Below are positions 21,991 through 38,400 of a stretch of DNA of 64,000 bases, piece after piece. The DNA comes from Gigantopelta aegis (lineage: Eukaryota; Mollusca; Gastropoda; Neomphalida; Peltospiridae). The notes below the pieces were generated by a model. That model searched no databases. It was given only the letters and a program-made list of their open reading frames with translations, and was not told the DNA's origin. Positions within the stretch are counted from its first letter, which is position 1; each line of letters starts with the position of its first letter. Where the stretch lies: NCBI RefSeq assembly GCF_016097555.1, contig NC_054704.1, forward strand, positions 73,146,827 to 73,210,826, read 5' to 3'. Both the position numbers and the translations under genes were made by a program.

Positions 21991-22081
21991 ACTTCAGGAA
22001 GCATCGATGAGTCCTATTCATTCAGTTCAACTTATTTTCGTGCTTATATCAAATTAAGGTTCAAACACGCTGTCCTGGGCA

Positions 22082-22286
22082 TACACCTCAACTATCTGGG
22101 CTGTCTGTCCAGGACAGTTCGTTAGTTTGTTAGTGGTTAGTGAGAGAGAAGAGGGTGTAGTGGCCTTACACCTACCCATCGAGCCCTTAAGAACTCGCTC
22201 TGGGTTGGAGCCGGTACCGGGCTGCGAACCCTGTACCTACCAGCCTGTAGTCCGATAGCTTAACCGCTGCGCTACCGAGGCCGGTG
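22082..22286 (-). repeat. SINE family B variant, head part
   Basis: The minus-strand head ACCGGCCTCGGTAGCGCAGC, then TAAGCTATCGGACTACAGG, is close to family B but has its own body (CTGTCCAGGACAGTTCG, TAGTGGTTAGTGAGAGAGA). It is related to, and not identical with, the copies at 9462, 25417 and 42806. Confidence 0.7.
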
Positions 22287-23121
22287 ATGAGTTATATCAA
22301 GACCTCGTGCGTCCCTTTACTATTTATAGTTTTTATTTCAAAAGATATATTGAAAACAAAATACACCGAACTTTCAATTCGTCCGCATTCCACAAACGGC
22401 TGACATCCCATTGGCTAATCTCAAGGTTTCTGTATGACATCCGCCTTGACTAAACAATGCTTTTATAGCAGCCTGTTAAAAGTTAACTTGTGCTAGGTCA
22501 AGATGCATTCACATGATTTAGTCTGAATGAAATCAGGTCAGATGGTTTAAGCTACAGTGAGCAATAGGGTACAGTTGGACAGTAAGTGATATTTTAAATC
22601 ACAGTTACTGTCCGTTTGTTAAACGATATACAGTATACAAAAACTGGTATATTCGCCAAACTTCATTTTGTTTATTTTGTTTTAAATGAGCACTTTATTA
22701 TATTAGCAGAAACATATTGAAATACAAAGTACCACATAGTTCAAAATAATAAATTAAAAAATACATGTAATTAAAAAAAAAAAAAAATTCTGATATTTAC
22801 ACATTTTGTAATTATACACAAATTATTTGATTGGTGCATACAGTAAGTATTGAGTCTACCGAGTTGTTCATTGCGAGTAATTATTGAGTCTACCGAGTTG
22901 TTCATTGCGAGTAATTATTGAGTCTACCGAGTTGTTCATTGCGAGTAATTATTTTTTATTTCACTTGATCCAACAATTTGGCTGTGGTGTTTATATATTG
23001 CGTAATTTAAAAAAGTATTACATAAAATAAAAAAATACACAGAAAATATAAGGGAATAAATATGAAAAGTATTGAAATTATGCACAAAGCCAGGGTATTA
23101 CGTTTAATGTATTGACAAGGG
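22287..23121. other. Spacer with a 34-bp triple repeat
   Basis: TATTGAGTCTACCGAGTTGT, then TCATTGCGAGTAAT, occurs three times in tandem at about 22847-22952. Nothing else is recognisable. Confidence 0.8.
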
Positions 23122-23414
23122 CCGGGACATAGCCAAGTGGGTAAAGCGCTCGCTTGATGCGCGATCGGTCTAAGATCAAACCTCGTCGATTGGGCTATTT
23201 CTTGTTCCAGCCAGTGCACCACGACTGGTATATCAAAGGCCGTGGTGTGTACTATCCTGTCTGTGGGATGGTGCATATGAAAGATCCCTTGCTACTAATG
23301 GGAACATGTAGCGGGTTTCCTCTCTAAGACTATTATCAAATGTTTGACATCTAATAGCCAATGATTAATAAACCAATATGATCTAGTGATGTCGTTAAAC
23401 AAAATAACCAACCT
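23122..23414 (+). repeat. SINE family A (tail 2)
   Basis: Head GCCGGGACATAGCCAAGTGG, complete core, tail to GTCGTTAAACAAAATAACC. Confidence 0.85.
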
Positions 23415-23579
23415 TTTTGACGATTTCGTTTTGATACTTTTATTTTTAAAATGATGCACAGTACAAAATTATTTTTAAGAAATAATTATATCTAATGTGC
23501 GTTGTGAACTAAAATGATGGTAGACTGGCACTGGCGTAGACAGGATTTTATATTGGGGGAGGGGGGGGGGGGCAACCCA

Positions 23580-23865
23580 CACTATGTATGTATGTATTGA
23601 TGTATGAATATCTATATATTGTATATATGTCGAGGTTGACTGTTACATACATAGATATTAACGCACTGTCGCAGGGGTTAATTAAATCCTTTCTGGCCTC
23701 ACAAATTGTCCCATGTCGTTGCTGGGACTCGAACCTGTGGCACCGAATCGCCCGCAAACTGCAAGACTAAACACTATACGCTCTGAGCTTTTGACGCATC
23801 CATGTATGTATGTATGTATGTATGTATGTACATGTGTGTATGTATGTATGTATGTATGTATGGTT
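23580..23865 (-). repeat. SINE family C and (ATGT)n
   Basis: On minus, CTCAGAGCGTATAGTG, then GTGCCACAGGTTCGAGTCCC gives A-box-like and B-box-like blocks of a tRNA-derived head. The body matches 17040-17230. An (ATGT)n microsatellite at 23803-23860 adjoins the 5' end. Confidence 0.7.
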
Positions 23866-24429
23866 TTTTCTAACTACACCCAAACGTCTTTTTCTTCTAG
23901 GGTAAAACGCACTATTTACTTCCTCTAAGCCCTCACTCCACAACCACCATTTTGAGATTGCCTTTTTATGCTGAAAACCTATGGAGTATTCAATATGAGA
24001 CTCGACAGCGGTCGTGCAAACTAGTTCACCGATAGAAAATCTTAAAAAAGCAAATCTTAAAATGTTGGGAGCAAAAATAACACTCGATGAAATCAAGACG
24101 TGTATTTTATTCCGGAAATGAAAAAAAAAAGAAAAAAAAAAAGAAAAAGAAAGACTATGAGCCGCGCGCGGGAAAATAAAATGGCCAATCGATCATAGTT
24201 GTTAGTACGTGTACTGGGGATGTTAAATAGGTTTTCATTCGTTGAAGCATTTTATTTACGTGTTTTCTTGGGGTTTTTGGGGGTTGTTGTTTTTTAAACA
24301 TGCGCCATTTTAAAAGTAAAGCATGCATCAAAATAGACATTGTGCCATCAATGACAAACATAAACCCGTTTTGTAAATATATATATATTCTGTATTTTTT
24401 TCACATTTCAGCTTCAAAAAGGTTGGACT

Positions 24430-24690
24430 TTTTAAATCAACCGATATATTCAGTGTTTAAATTCTGGCAAAATGCGCTGGCCCGAATACTTTTCACCATA
24501 TATTTCCATCATTCCACCCACAATATTAGTTGTAATCCATATAAAAATGCGCGGCGATTCGTTTGCTACCCTATATAACTGTTTGGCAGTAATGTTAATA
24601 CGAATACAGGTTGTAATCCTTATTCGGGCACTTTTGTTTAATTCGGGCAAAAATCAGCCTGTCCCCCTACAAAAATAGGATCCCTTACGC
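24430..24690 (+). repeat. R3 repeat, long copy
   Basis: TTTCCATCATTCCACCCACA, GCGATTCGTTTGCTACC and CTTATTCGGGCAC match the other R3 copies in order. The flanking 23866-24429 shows nothing recognisable beyond an A-rich run at 24121-24150. Confidence 0.65.
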
Positions 24691-24737
24691 CTACGTACAA
24701 AAATAATATATCGCGAAAAAACAAAATGCATGTTAAC

Positions 24738-24868
24738 GTTTGTTTTGTTTAACAACACCATTAGAGCGCATTGGTATAAGATGCATCTGCTACTGGATGT
24801 CAAACATTTGGTAATTCCTTAGAGGAAGCCCGCTACATTTTCCCATTAGCAGCAGGGGATCTTAAAAG
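24738..24868 (-). repeat. SINE family A tail 2 fragment
   Basis: GTTTGTTTTGTTTAACAACA to AGCAGGGGATCTTAAAAGG. The head is missing. Confidence 0.75.
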
Positions 24869-25055
24869 GTGTTGAACCTACTATCGTTTGTCATTATGGA
24901 TTTTATTTGTAGCATGTGATATACAAGAAGACATATACAAATATTTTAACAAACTGGGTTTTATTGATTTTTAGAAAAAACCCACAATAACATTCTCAGA
25001 TACCGTTTAAGTTTTCTAAAATAACGTTGAGAACCTAAAACAGTATTAGTGCAAC

Positions 25056-28571
<3,516 letters not shown>

Positions 28572-28632
28572 GGCGTGTTTAATGACAAACTCAGACGGAG
28601 GGGTAAAAGGCAAAGTTTCACTGGCATGAAGG

Positions 28633-28639
28633 TTATATA
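28633..28639 (-). promoter_or_regulatory. Candidate TATA box of the stanniocalcin-like gene
   Basis: TATATAA on minus, 62 bp before the start codon at 28571. Transcription would then begin near 28608. That makes the in-frame ATG at 28613 unlikely to be used and supports the start that gives a clean signal peptide. Confidence 0.5.
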
Positions 28640-28984
28640 CTTTCTGGAGGTGAGAGGGGGAGACTGGTGTGAAAAGGAAGTGTTCTGTAATTGGCTAAAC
28701 TGTATCTCCACGAGGACGCGTGTAATTGTAAAACGTTTTTGACACCTAAGGTGTAATATATTCTACAAACAGCAAACAGACAGAGTCGGAGAAGAATTTT
28801 GATGTGCACAGTTCTTGTTCCGTGTATTTTAACCCTTTGGCTTCAGTCGGCATTAAAGGCGCCAAAGCCATCATAATATATCAAAATCAATGTGCTTTAA
28901 TGGTGTCGTTAAATAGAACAAATTTTCACTTTGATATATCAATCGTGGATCTCTGGTTGAGATGGAGAAAAGAGGACAAATTGA

Positions 28985-29200
28985 GCTGTTCTAAAAACCT
29001 TTCACAACAATATTATAAATTATTAATTGTATACCATGTAAAAATACGTCGCGATTCTTTTCAAACTCTCTATATAGCTGTTTGGTAGTAATTACATGTA
29101 CTACAAATGTGAATAAACGTTGTTATCAAGCATATTCATTTAATTCGGGCCCAAATCAGCTTCCCCCCCCCCCCTTCCTCCTCCCCTCAAAAGAGATCCC
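28985..29200 (+). repeat. R3 repeat
   Basis: CGATTCTTTTCAAACTCTCT, ATATAGCTGTTTGGTAG and AATGTGAATAAACG, ending in a C-rich run. Just before it (about 28880-28925) is a short tail-2 SINE relic, AATCAATGTGCTTTAATGG. Confidence 0.6.
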
Positions 29201-29236
29201 GTTCCATATGGCTCTACCGCATATCTCGCATGGATG

Positions 29237-29400
<164 letters not shown>

Positions 29401-30834
29401 AGTACAAGTACACATGTACGTGTAAAACTAAAACAAGATTTAGAAGTTAAGTGGTGAGGCATCGTGAACTCACTGTCGGTTTACAGAGAGTACCTGTAAT
29501 GTTTGAACATGGATAATCAGACTGGTGTAAAGACGTACCTAGTGATATACCCATGTTGACATCACTGACTGGACAACATACATCTGTCGCAGTTAAATGC
29601 AATGAAAATATTTGAAAACGAAAGTCACGTTGCTGTTACTAAAAACAATGTTATCCCACGGAATTCTTAATGAGAGTGGGAGTGAAGTTTGACTGTCCTG
29701 GGCCCCGTTCCACGAAGCGATCTTAACCCTAAGATCAACTTAGGGTAGCTATGCGTCTAAGGTAATCATGACTAAATATTATATTGTTCCCACATGGGAG
29801 GGTAGTGGGTTGTTAATTACTTTACAACGTTCTTAATTGTAAAGTGAGGACACCTTCAAAATATATGGAACTAGTATAGAAACTAAGATAAAACAAATGT
29901 TTCTGGTTTTGATTTTCGATGTCCTTAACACAGTTGTACATATCACTGAAATTGTACCCCCATCCCCACTTCGGTACAGAAAAGAAAAATGTGGATTTTT
30001 CACTATATGTTCATTTTGTTTATAATGTCTTTTAATATGTCATTTATAGTGGGTTTTTTGGCTGAACGAGTACGTTTTTGTAGCCAAAAACCCCCCAGTA
30101 TGGCGGAAATCCAATATGGCGGCTTAAACGTATGTATGTGAAACAAAATATAGCTAATTGTAATATATCGTTTTCTTATGTTTTTAAGAGGTCATAAAGA
30201 CGTTTCTGAGGTCCAACGTGCATTTTGACATTACCCAACACCGTAATCCAAGATAATTGCCCAATACCATAAAGACCGTCTTCAGCAATGAACTGAGAAA
30301 ATCATGAATTCAAATACAGAATCATTCGATAGTTGTTGTTTTTTAATAAGAGTACATGTGTACAGGAAAAGTGACCAACATTTCAGTGTACTCATTTAGC
30401 CTGACATTAGTGTTTTAGTGTGACATTAGTGTGACATGGGTACATTTTGAGATTAGCAGCATAAGTGTCCAAAAAGCAGTTCTTTACAGACGGAAAATGT
30501 TACTTGTCGTAGGGACTAAAAGTACAATATCTTTGTCTTAATGGACCTTTAAAAATAATATTTTGAGATTTCCTTTTTGTAATTTTTGACACAAAATCCG
30601 GTACATTTTTACGTTAGCAATAACGGATTTTCTCTCACAGACGGGACATCACATCCATTGTTGTGGGACACTGGTTGAGATGGGGGGAAATAATCAAAGA
30701 ATGTGTCCTTCGAGGGGAATCGATCCTTCGATCCAAGGAACTGTGTAGAGTGCTCTGCCAAATGAACTAGTTCCTGCACCCGTTTGGTGTTGAAACTCTT
30801 TGGGTGGGAACATAGTACCTGTCTTCTATCCAAT
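29401..30834. other. Spacer with a half M1 element
   Basis: 29699-29770 carries one arm of an M1 MITE (CCCCGTTCCACGAAGCGATC) and part of the second. Near 30095-30125, GTATGGCGGAAATCCAATAT is a short repeated motif. No gene was seen. Confidence 0.5.
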
Positions 30835-31102
30835 GGATGTAGCCTAGTGGTAAAACACTCGCTTGATGCGCGGTCGGTCTCGCTCTAGCCAGTGCACCAC
30901 GACTAGTATACCAACGGCCGTGGTATGTGCTATCCTGTCTGTGGGATGGTGCATATAAAAGATCCCTTACTACTAATGAAAAAATGTAGTGGGTTTCATC
31001 TCTATGACTATATCAAAATGACCTATGTTTGACATCCAATAGCCGATGATTAATAAATCAATGTGCTCAAGTGGTGTCGTTAAACAAAACAAACTTTTTT
31101 TA
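30835..31102 (+). repeat. SINE family A (tail 2)
   Basis: ATGTAGCCTAGTGGTAAAAC head, core slightly shortened, tail to TAAACAAAACAAAC. Confidence 0.85.
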
Positions 31103-31136
31103 TATCCAAAGTTTTAACAATTGCATCACCAAAGAA

Positions 31137-31332
31137 AGAAATGTTTCATTTAACGACGCACTCAACACATTTTATTTACGGTTATATGGCGTCAGACATA
31201 TGGTTAAGGACCACACAGATTGAGAGAGGAAACCCGCTGTCGCCACTTCATGGGCTACGCTTTTTGATTAGCAGCAAGGGATCTTTTATATGCACCATCC
31301 CACAGACAGGGTAGTACATACCACGGCCTTTG
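31137..31332 (-). repeat. SINE family A (tail 1), truncated
   Basis: AAATGTTTCATTTAACGACG to ACATACCACGGCCTTTG. It breaks off before the head. Confidence 0.85.
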
Positions 31333-31451
31333 CATCACCATGGCCAGTTACTAAACTCTAATGTGTGTGGTCACACCATTCAGAATAGCACGGCCGCGAT
31401 CCCACAGCATGTGTACAGACACATATTACATGAACAAACAAAAAGAGAAGT

Positions 31452-31740
31452 TTTTGTTTAACGACATCACCAGAGTACATTATTTATTGGATGTCAGATA
31501 TTTGGCAATTCTGACATATAATCTTTGAGAGAAACCTGCAACATTTTTCCATTAGCAGCAAGGTATCTTTTATATGCACCATCCCACAGATAGGATAGAA
31601 CATACCACAACCTTTGATATACCAATCGTGGCGCACTGGCCGGAACGAGAAATAACCCCAGGGGCCCACTGATGGGGGATGGATCCCACACAGACCACGC
31701 ATCAAGCAATCGTTTTACCACTGTGCTACGTCCCGCCCCA
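31452..31740 (-). repeat. SINE family A (tail 2)
   Basis: TTTTTGTTTAACGACATCAC to TTTTACCACTGTGCTACGTC, with the complete head. Confidence 0.8.
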
Positions 31741-32107
31741 TGGAGAAACAAATGTTCTAATGCCTGGGCGAGGATATACCAATTGTGTTGACTTCTGCAG
31801 ACAGGAGCAGTAGAACATGTAACCATGAGGACCATTCTCTCACTTCCACCCCCACCCCCCACCCCATTACTATGCTCTGAAGGCTGGAAATATCCTTGCC
31901 TCACAGTCACACTATCAATTGCACAATGCAGGACCTGCATAGAATATGTTCCAATGGGCAAGGACATGACAAATTTTTTAACTGTTGTGGATTGTCAAGT
32001 GCGACCTCAGTCGAATCATATACATACAAAATACACGCCTGTGTGCAGTCCAAGTCCACACGTTCAAGAATCGAATGTTATGGACTACTGGAATGCCGTA
32101 AGTGGCT
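31741..32107. other. Unique spacer
   Basis: Open frames occur on both strands but show no recognisable domain, and no splice signals frame them. Confidence 0.4.
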
Positions 32108-32372
32108 GGGCCCCAATTTCACAAAACATCGTAAGCCTAGTTTTGCACGTAAACGTAAATCTACGACTAAACCACAATTCTTATTACTATTATAGTACAA
32201 CATATATAGTTAGAAATACACATATTTAATTTTCCTTTGTCTTTAAAATGCTCCATCTTCCTTAATGATGCAATTTTCTGTGTGAAATAGATGCCAAACA
32301 TTTATAAACGCACGGCCGGTATAACTACTAGTAGCAGACGTAAACTTACGATCTTCAGTGAAATAAGCCCCT
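32108..32372. mobile_element. MITE family M2, uninterrupted copy
   Basis: CCCAATTTCACAAAACATCG at the left, CGATCTTCAGTGAAATAAGC at the right. Subterminal blocks ACGTAAACGTAAATCTACGA and GCAGACGTAAACTTACGA are also inverted. This copy gives the pre-insertion state for the nested copies at 25240 and 35966. Confidence 0.8.
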
Positions 32373-32470
32373 GGGCCCCGTTCCACGAAGCAATCTTAGC
32401 GCTACGATTACCGTATGTGCATAACTACCGTATGTGCTTAAGGCGATCTTAGTGATAAAAGCAATCTGAC
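32373..32470. mobile_element. Palindromic MITE, family M1, abutting M2
   Basis: GGGCCCCGTTCCACGAAGCA starts directly at the M2 end. The second arm has decayed (GCGATCTTAGTGATAAAAGC). Confidence 0.7.
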
Positions 32471-32578
32471 AACACTTTGCACATTTTGTACTGATGCCAA
32501 TGAGACCTCCTTCAATATGCATATAATCTGTTGGCACTTCTGTACAAAACATGTAACACACACATACACGAAACAGTT

Positions 32579-32872
32579 AGTTTGTTTAATTTAACACCAC
32601 AGAACACATTAAGTAATCATCGGCTCTTGGATGTCAAACATCTGATAACTCTGACATGAGTCTTCAGAGAAAAAACCACAATATTTTTCTATTAGCAGCA
32701 AGGGATCTTTTACATGCATTTTCCCACACCACATACCATATCCTTTAATATAACAATTGTGTGGCACTGGTTGAGACAGAAAAAACACAATGGGTATGCT
32801 AAGGAGTTTTGAACCTACAACCCAAAGACCTCAGGAAATGCACTACCTACCTTACTTTTTAGCCTAGTACGC
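32579..32872 (-). repeat. Old SINE with tail 2
   Basis: TAGTTTGTTTAATTTAACAC, a diverged core, and a head region (GAGTTTTGAACCTACAACCC) unlike family A. Confidence 0.65.
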
Positions 32873-33640
32873 TAAATCCCTCCTCACACAGAAACAGACA
32901 TATAAAAATAAAGGACACATGTTATAGGTAGTACTAAACCAAATAACTTCCGGCTGAGAAGTGAACACCACAAGTCCTGTGTTGGTGATAATTGTGAGTG
33001 TGTTGGTTGTAAAAAAGAGAAGTTTTATCTGGGCAAAAAACGTATGCAATTTTATTTCATCCAGTACCACTGTGTCAAGTAGCCTTGTACTTGAAACATG
33101 TATGGGGCACCTGTAAAAAAAGGTACTCTAATTTTGTGCGGAACTAGGGTAGCCATAGACGCTACCCGTTATCTCAGAAATGAGCAGCTTGACCCCCAAT
33201 TTTTTCCAATTCACTTTAAGGGTGAGGGGTGGTAGTATTTATATCTGTGGTGTTTATGTTGATTGATACGCTGCATGTAGGAGTTTTAGCCACATGTTAC
33301 TATTGTCGTCTATGGGATTTGATTTGGTAGTATACACCCTATAACTATTTAATCATTAAAACTTAAAATACCACCAACATAAATAAACAAAGTAATAACA
33401 TGGGTAAAAATATTTTATATTTTATTATAATATTTACATATTATTAAGCTATCACACCCATATCTAAAAATGTAGCTGGAAAGATACATTTTTGAAAGTG
33501 CCATTATACTAGTAGTCCAATCAGTTTATGTTCTTATCAGCATAAATGGCTGCATCATATCTAACATGAATAAAATATTTCTAGCATGTTTATATGTGTA
33601 TAGAGAGAAGGTATATTATTTAACTGAATTTGATCAATGA
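32873..33640. other. Spacer, possible VPS36 downstream region
   Basis: No gene. GGGTAGCCATAGACGCTACC at about 33148 is a small hairpin. Nothing else is recognised. Confidence 0.4.
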
Positions 33641-33699
33641 TGTTCCACTCGGTCTGGCTGAACATGGCCCGTATGTCCTCTGAGGTTTATGATGACTTG

Positions 33700-34130
33700 T
33701 GCTTTGATATATCACTATCAGGGTTATGAGTGACCAAGGTTTTTCCCTTTTGGTTTATGATAATCCTTGGATATCTTCCTCAAGTTTATGGAAACACATG
33801 ATTTTTTCCCTCAAGTTTATGGAAACACATGACTTTTTCCTTTAGGTTTGTGGAAATACATTACTTTTCCTTCAAGTTTATGGAAACATCCAACGTTTTC
33901 CCTCAGTTTTATCGCATCACGTTATGTTTTCCCTCAAGGCTTTCTACCCCGAGATCATGGTAAACGAAGGTTTCCACTTTAAGTTTACAAAAAACCAAGG
34001 CTTCTGCCTCTGGTTCATGATAACCCATGGCTTTTCCAGTCAGAATAATAACAAATCAAGGTTTTGCTCCTGTGGTTTATGATTAACTAAGCCTTCTCCC
34101 TCAGGCTTATGATAACTAAGGCTTGCTTGT
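33700..34130. repeat. Degenerate tandem repeat of about 30 bp, about 13 units
   Basis: The unit is close to TTTTCCCTCAAGTTTATGG followed by AAACACATGAC. Units are clear at 33775-33900 and increasingly diverged to both sides (CTCAGGCTTATGATAACTAA at the right). It lies directly downstream of the VPS36 stop codon, so it may be in the 3' UTR. Confidence 0.75.
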
Positions 34131-34150
34131 AGTCACACATGATTGTCTCG

Positions 34151-35380
34151 TTATGTCACTCGAGTTAAGAAATAATTAGGATAAAACCGAAGTCCTTCCA
34201 CCGTTTCATCTCTGCAGACACCACCAACTTTTTCTGTTAAAAGCAACCTGCAGAAGAAAAAACCCAACAACATCAAGAATTTGTTATTAATGGTTACTGA
34301 ACTGAAATGAACCTTTATTTCTCTCAGGCCGTAATCCACAGCGTATGAGGAACAAATATATAATACAACAATTCATACATTTTAACAAGATGACAGAGTA
34401 CTATTCACATAATTGTGAATAAATAAAACAAACATACAAATATAATTATAAATAATTGGATTGGGCTTGGATACGTAATAATAATACAATAAAGCTATGA
34501 GCTGGAGGGCTTGAAAATATTCATAATATGTTTACAAAATATTGCAAGTTTTCGAAGGACACCAGTTTTTTTAACAATTAAATAATTTGTGAAATTTATA
34601 AGTATTTGGGTTGGATCAATAATATTTCGGTATATATTGAAGTCTGGGTTGGTTAAAATATGGACATGTAAAAATATAATGGTATTCAACTCCATTGTCA
34701 TTATTGTTGCATAAAACACCCAATCAAAAACCTGTTTAAAAGCATTGCATGCACTTAAGACTATTGTTTTGTTCATGCATCAGTTGTGCAGTTTTATTAT
34801 TTACAAATACAATATTGAATGATCAGACTTTTATTTTGTTTTTCAAAAAGAAAAAAGAATATGTTATGAAGAAAAAACATGGACATACCTTTCCTTTGCT
34901 AAAATAACTGATACTCCTACAAGTTGTGCCAGTTCTTCTGCAGTCAAAGAGACTCTCTCCTCCACCTTAGAATACAATATATTGTGGGGTTTTACATGTA
35001 AACATGTCTAAATTAAAAGCATACTGTCACGGATTTAAGGTCCTTATTTCTCTAAAAAATGGATAATAACTAAAAATTACATTAATTGTTGGAAACGAAA
35101 TGTAGCTATTGCATCACCGTAACTGAACCATGATGGAGTGAAATCCATGTCATCCCTCTCTGCAATTTTAGTTTTTGAATTATGGACCATTGCCATAATT
35201 CAATTATTTTTACAAAATATCATTAATAAATGGAGTATGGTGGTTATGAAGATGGTTGAATAAAGTACATTTAGGGACAAATCAAATTATTTATGTTCAG
35301 GTAATACTTTGTTAGATCATTAAATAGGTCAGTGGCCTGTGACAATATGCCTTTAAGCATATGTGGATTATTATTATTTA

Positions 35381-35452
<72 letters not shown>

Positions 35453-38400
35453 TTATATTAGTTTACAAACATAACCCAGAAAAGTAATAAGAAAAATGCT
35501 GTTAATAAGACGTTTTATTACAAAATGAACAGTACATAAACTGACAAATTACTGGGGGTTTTCTTTGCTTTTATTGACAAAGAAATATATCTGAACAAAT
35601 CGGATGATTAAAAACAAAAGATCACCCTTTTTGAACTTGAATAGCAGGAAAAGTCCCGGTATGCAATACAAAACAGAGACATTTTGCACAAGACCAGTTG
35701 ACTATGTTGTCTATTGATGGTACAGTTTCTTGGAGTGGTCGTTTTTTCCCCCCAACATGTCAAGATTTCCGTTTAGTTCTTCTACTGATGATGTAAAAAA
35801 AGCAAATTGTTAAATAAAAAACAAATTTAAATTCTTTTTCAACATACCTGTTTACTTGTCTTAGTTATCACTTCCTCCTCATTATGGGTCTGGATCTGCA
35901 ACACCATGACACCACTGTCGAAGGTCCGCAATCTAAGATTACAAAAAAATAAACATTTAAATTTCAGGGCCCAATTTACCAAAACATCGTAAGCCTGATT
36001 TTGCACGCAAACATAAATTTACGACTAAACCACAATTCTTATTACCATCATAGTATAATAAATACAGTTAGAAGTACACATATTTCATTTTCTTTTGTCC
36101 TTAAAATGCTTGATCCTCCATAATGATGTAATGTTCGGTGTGAAATAGATGCCAAACACACATAAACGTATGACTAGGTGTAATAGCCCAAAATATACCC
36201 CCCGCCAAACTATACCCGGGGTATAAACTGGACTAGCCCAGAATATACCCTGGGGCATAAAACAGGCTAGCCCAGAATATAGCTCAGTTGCTTTTCTTTT
36301 AAGGCGTTTATTATTATTATTTATTTATTTTGTATACAGGTTAGTAATAAAAAATGAGGGTTAGGGGTATAAAACAGGCTCCCCCACTTTAACCCTGGGT
36401 ATAGTTTGGCGGGGGTATATTTTGGGCTGTTACACCGGTATAACTGCTATTTGCAGACGTCAACTTATGTTTTGTGAAATTGGCTCCTGATGCATAATAT
36501 CTAATCAACAATAGTAAACATAACTCGCAACCATGAAGAAAACGTTCTGAAACTGAACCAGGTCTCAACCTGCCCATTGCCAACATACATGTAGCTCACT
36601 GCTAATTTGTAAACAAAAGTGTAACTACAACATGTAATATTTAGCTAATAATTTTTTTTAATTAGCTACGTTTAATCATTTTCAAAGACCCTGAGTGAGC
36701 AAAACTATTCACCAAATTGTTTATTAAAACTTAAAAAATTGTCAGTTATTTTCTAAAAAATGTCAATTATTACATGAAATTATTTCGCCAAACTAAAATA
36801 AAATTTGCTAACTGTTTTCAAAATTCGCAATTTTGGTGAGTGCCAGAGCTAGCCCTGCTAAAACAAATTTCTTTTCAGTATGACACTTGAATTTCAAAAT
36901 AGATTAAAAAACAAATCTTGTGATTGGCTATTTGGAATTTTAGTATAGTCCTGTAGAGTTCATTATATTTATAGGATATTAAACAAGTTCAATTTTGTAT
37001 CAAGCTTATCTCTTAAGTGAAATAGGGGTGGGACATAGCCCAGTGGTAAAGCATTCTCTTGATGCGCGGTCGGTCTGGGATTGATCTCCATCGATGGGCC
37101 CATTGAGCTATTTCTCGCTCCAGCCAGTGCACCATGACTGATATATCAAAGGCTGTGGTATGGTGCATATGAAAAATCCCTTGCAGCTAATCGAAAAGAG
37201 AAGCCCATGAAGTAGCGACAGCAGATTTCCTCTCTCAATATCTGTATGGTCCTTAACCATATGTCTGACATCATATACAGGCATCGAAATAAGTCAAGAA
37301 CGGTCGTTCATGTTACTGGGAGGTTACCACATGTACAGCATTTAATTTTCTCGTAAGGAATTGCATTGATGTTTGCACGCACTTGTGCAATTGCAAGCAA
37401 TTATAGTCATTCCGCATTTAAGCAGTGTCCACTGGATGAATTTACTTCCACATTTCGTTTTCTCGTACGAAACTGCACCAATGTTCATGTGCACTTGTGC
37501 AATTGCAAGCAATTTCGGCAATCCGCGGTTAAGCAGTGCCCACTAGATAAATCTGTTTCTTGTACCAATGTTCATGCACACCGATACAATTTCAGAACGT
37601 CCGTGTTTTAGCGTTAAAATTAGTAGTAGTAACAGGAATTCAATTCTAACTTTCATATAGTTGCGGTAATCTAGGCTATATTTTCTGATAACCTGTAAAT
37701 GGGTTACCAGACGCAATGCTTATTTTGATGCCTGATATAACCGTAAATAAAATTTGTCGAGTGCGTCGTTAAATAAAACATTTCCTTCTTTCCCAAGTGA
37801 AATAATTTTCAGTGATCAACTGACAATGAAAATTATTTTACGAGAGACATAAACATGATACGAAATCGTAGCGAGTTTAATATCCTATTTATAACCAATA
37901 ATTAATTTTAATTTATATCACTCATCTCGTTTGGCTAACATTCCAGTAAGGTTGTAATGCACCAATCGATGATATCATCGTATGACGTCAAAGTGTTACG
38001 TCCCACTAGATGTTCTAAAGACACATATCACTTTGATATGAACCTAGATATTTTTAACCATAATAAAGAGAGAACACAACACACTATGTGTCTGGGGTCA
38101 GAATAAGCAATGTAAAAATAAATCACAATGCATTTTGATGCTGCCGAGACGAAAACCTAACCCAGTGCTAGAATAATTACCTGATTGGCAAGCGTAACAA
38201 TTCCATTAGTTCACAGCCATGCAACAGATCTTCAGGAGACAGTAACTGTAATGATATTACAATGGATGTATTGACATGAATTCAACAGTAATTGGTTCAT
38301 AATTATATTCTCAATATAAAATCATATAATATAAAATTCTGACATAGTTTTCATGTACATCTGCAGCACTGCCCATTATGATAATTAAAATTCATATAAT

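Noticed and set aside
21658-22057. Overlapping Cys/Val and Thr/His frames around 21.8 kb
   Set aside because: They come from CA/GT microsatellites and the composite tandem repeat.
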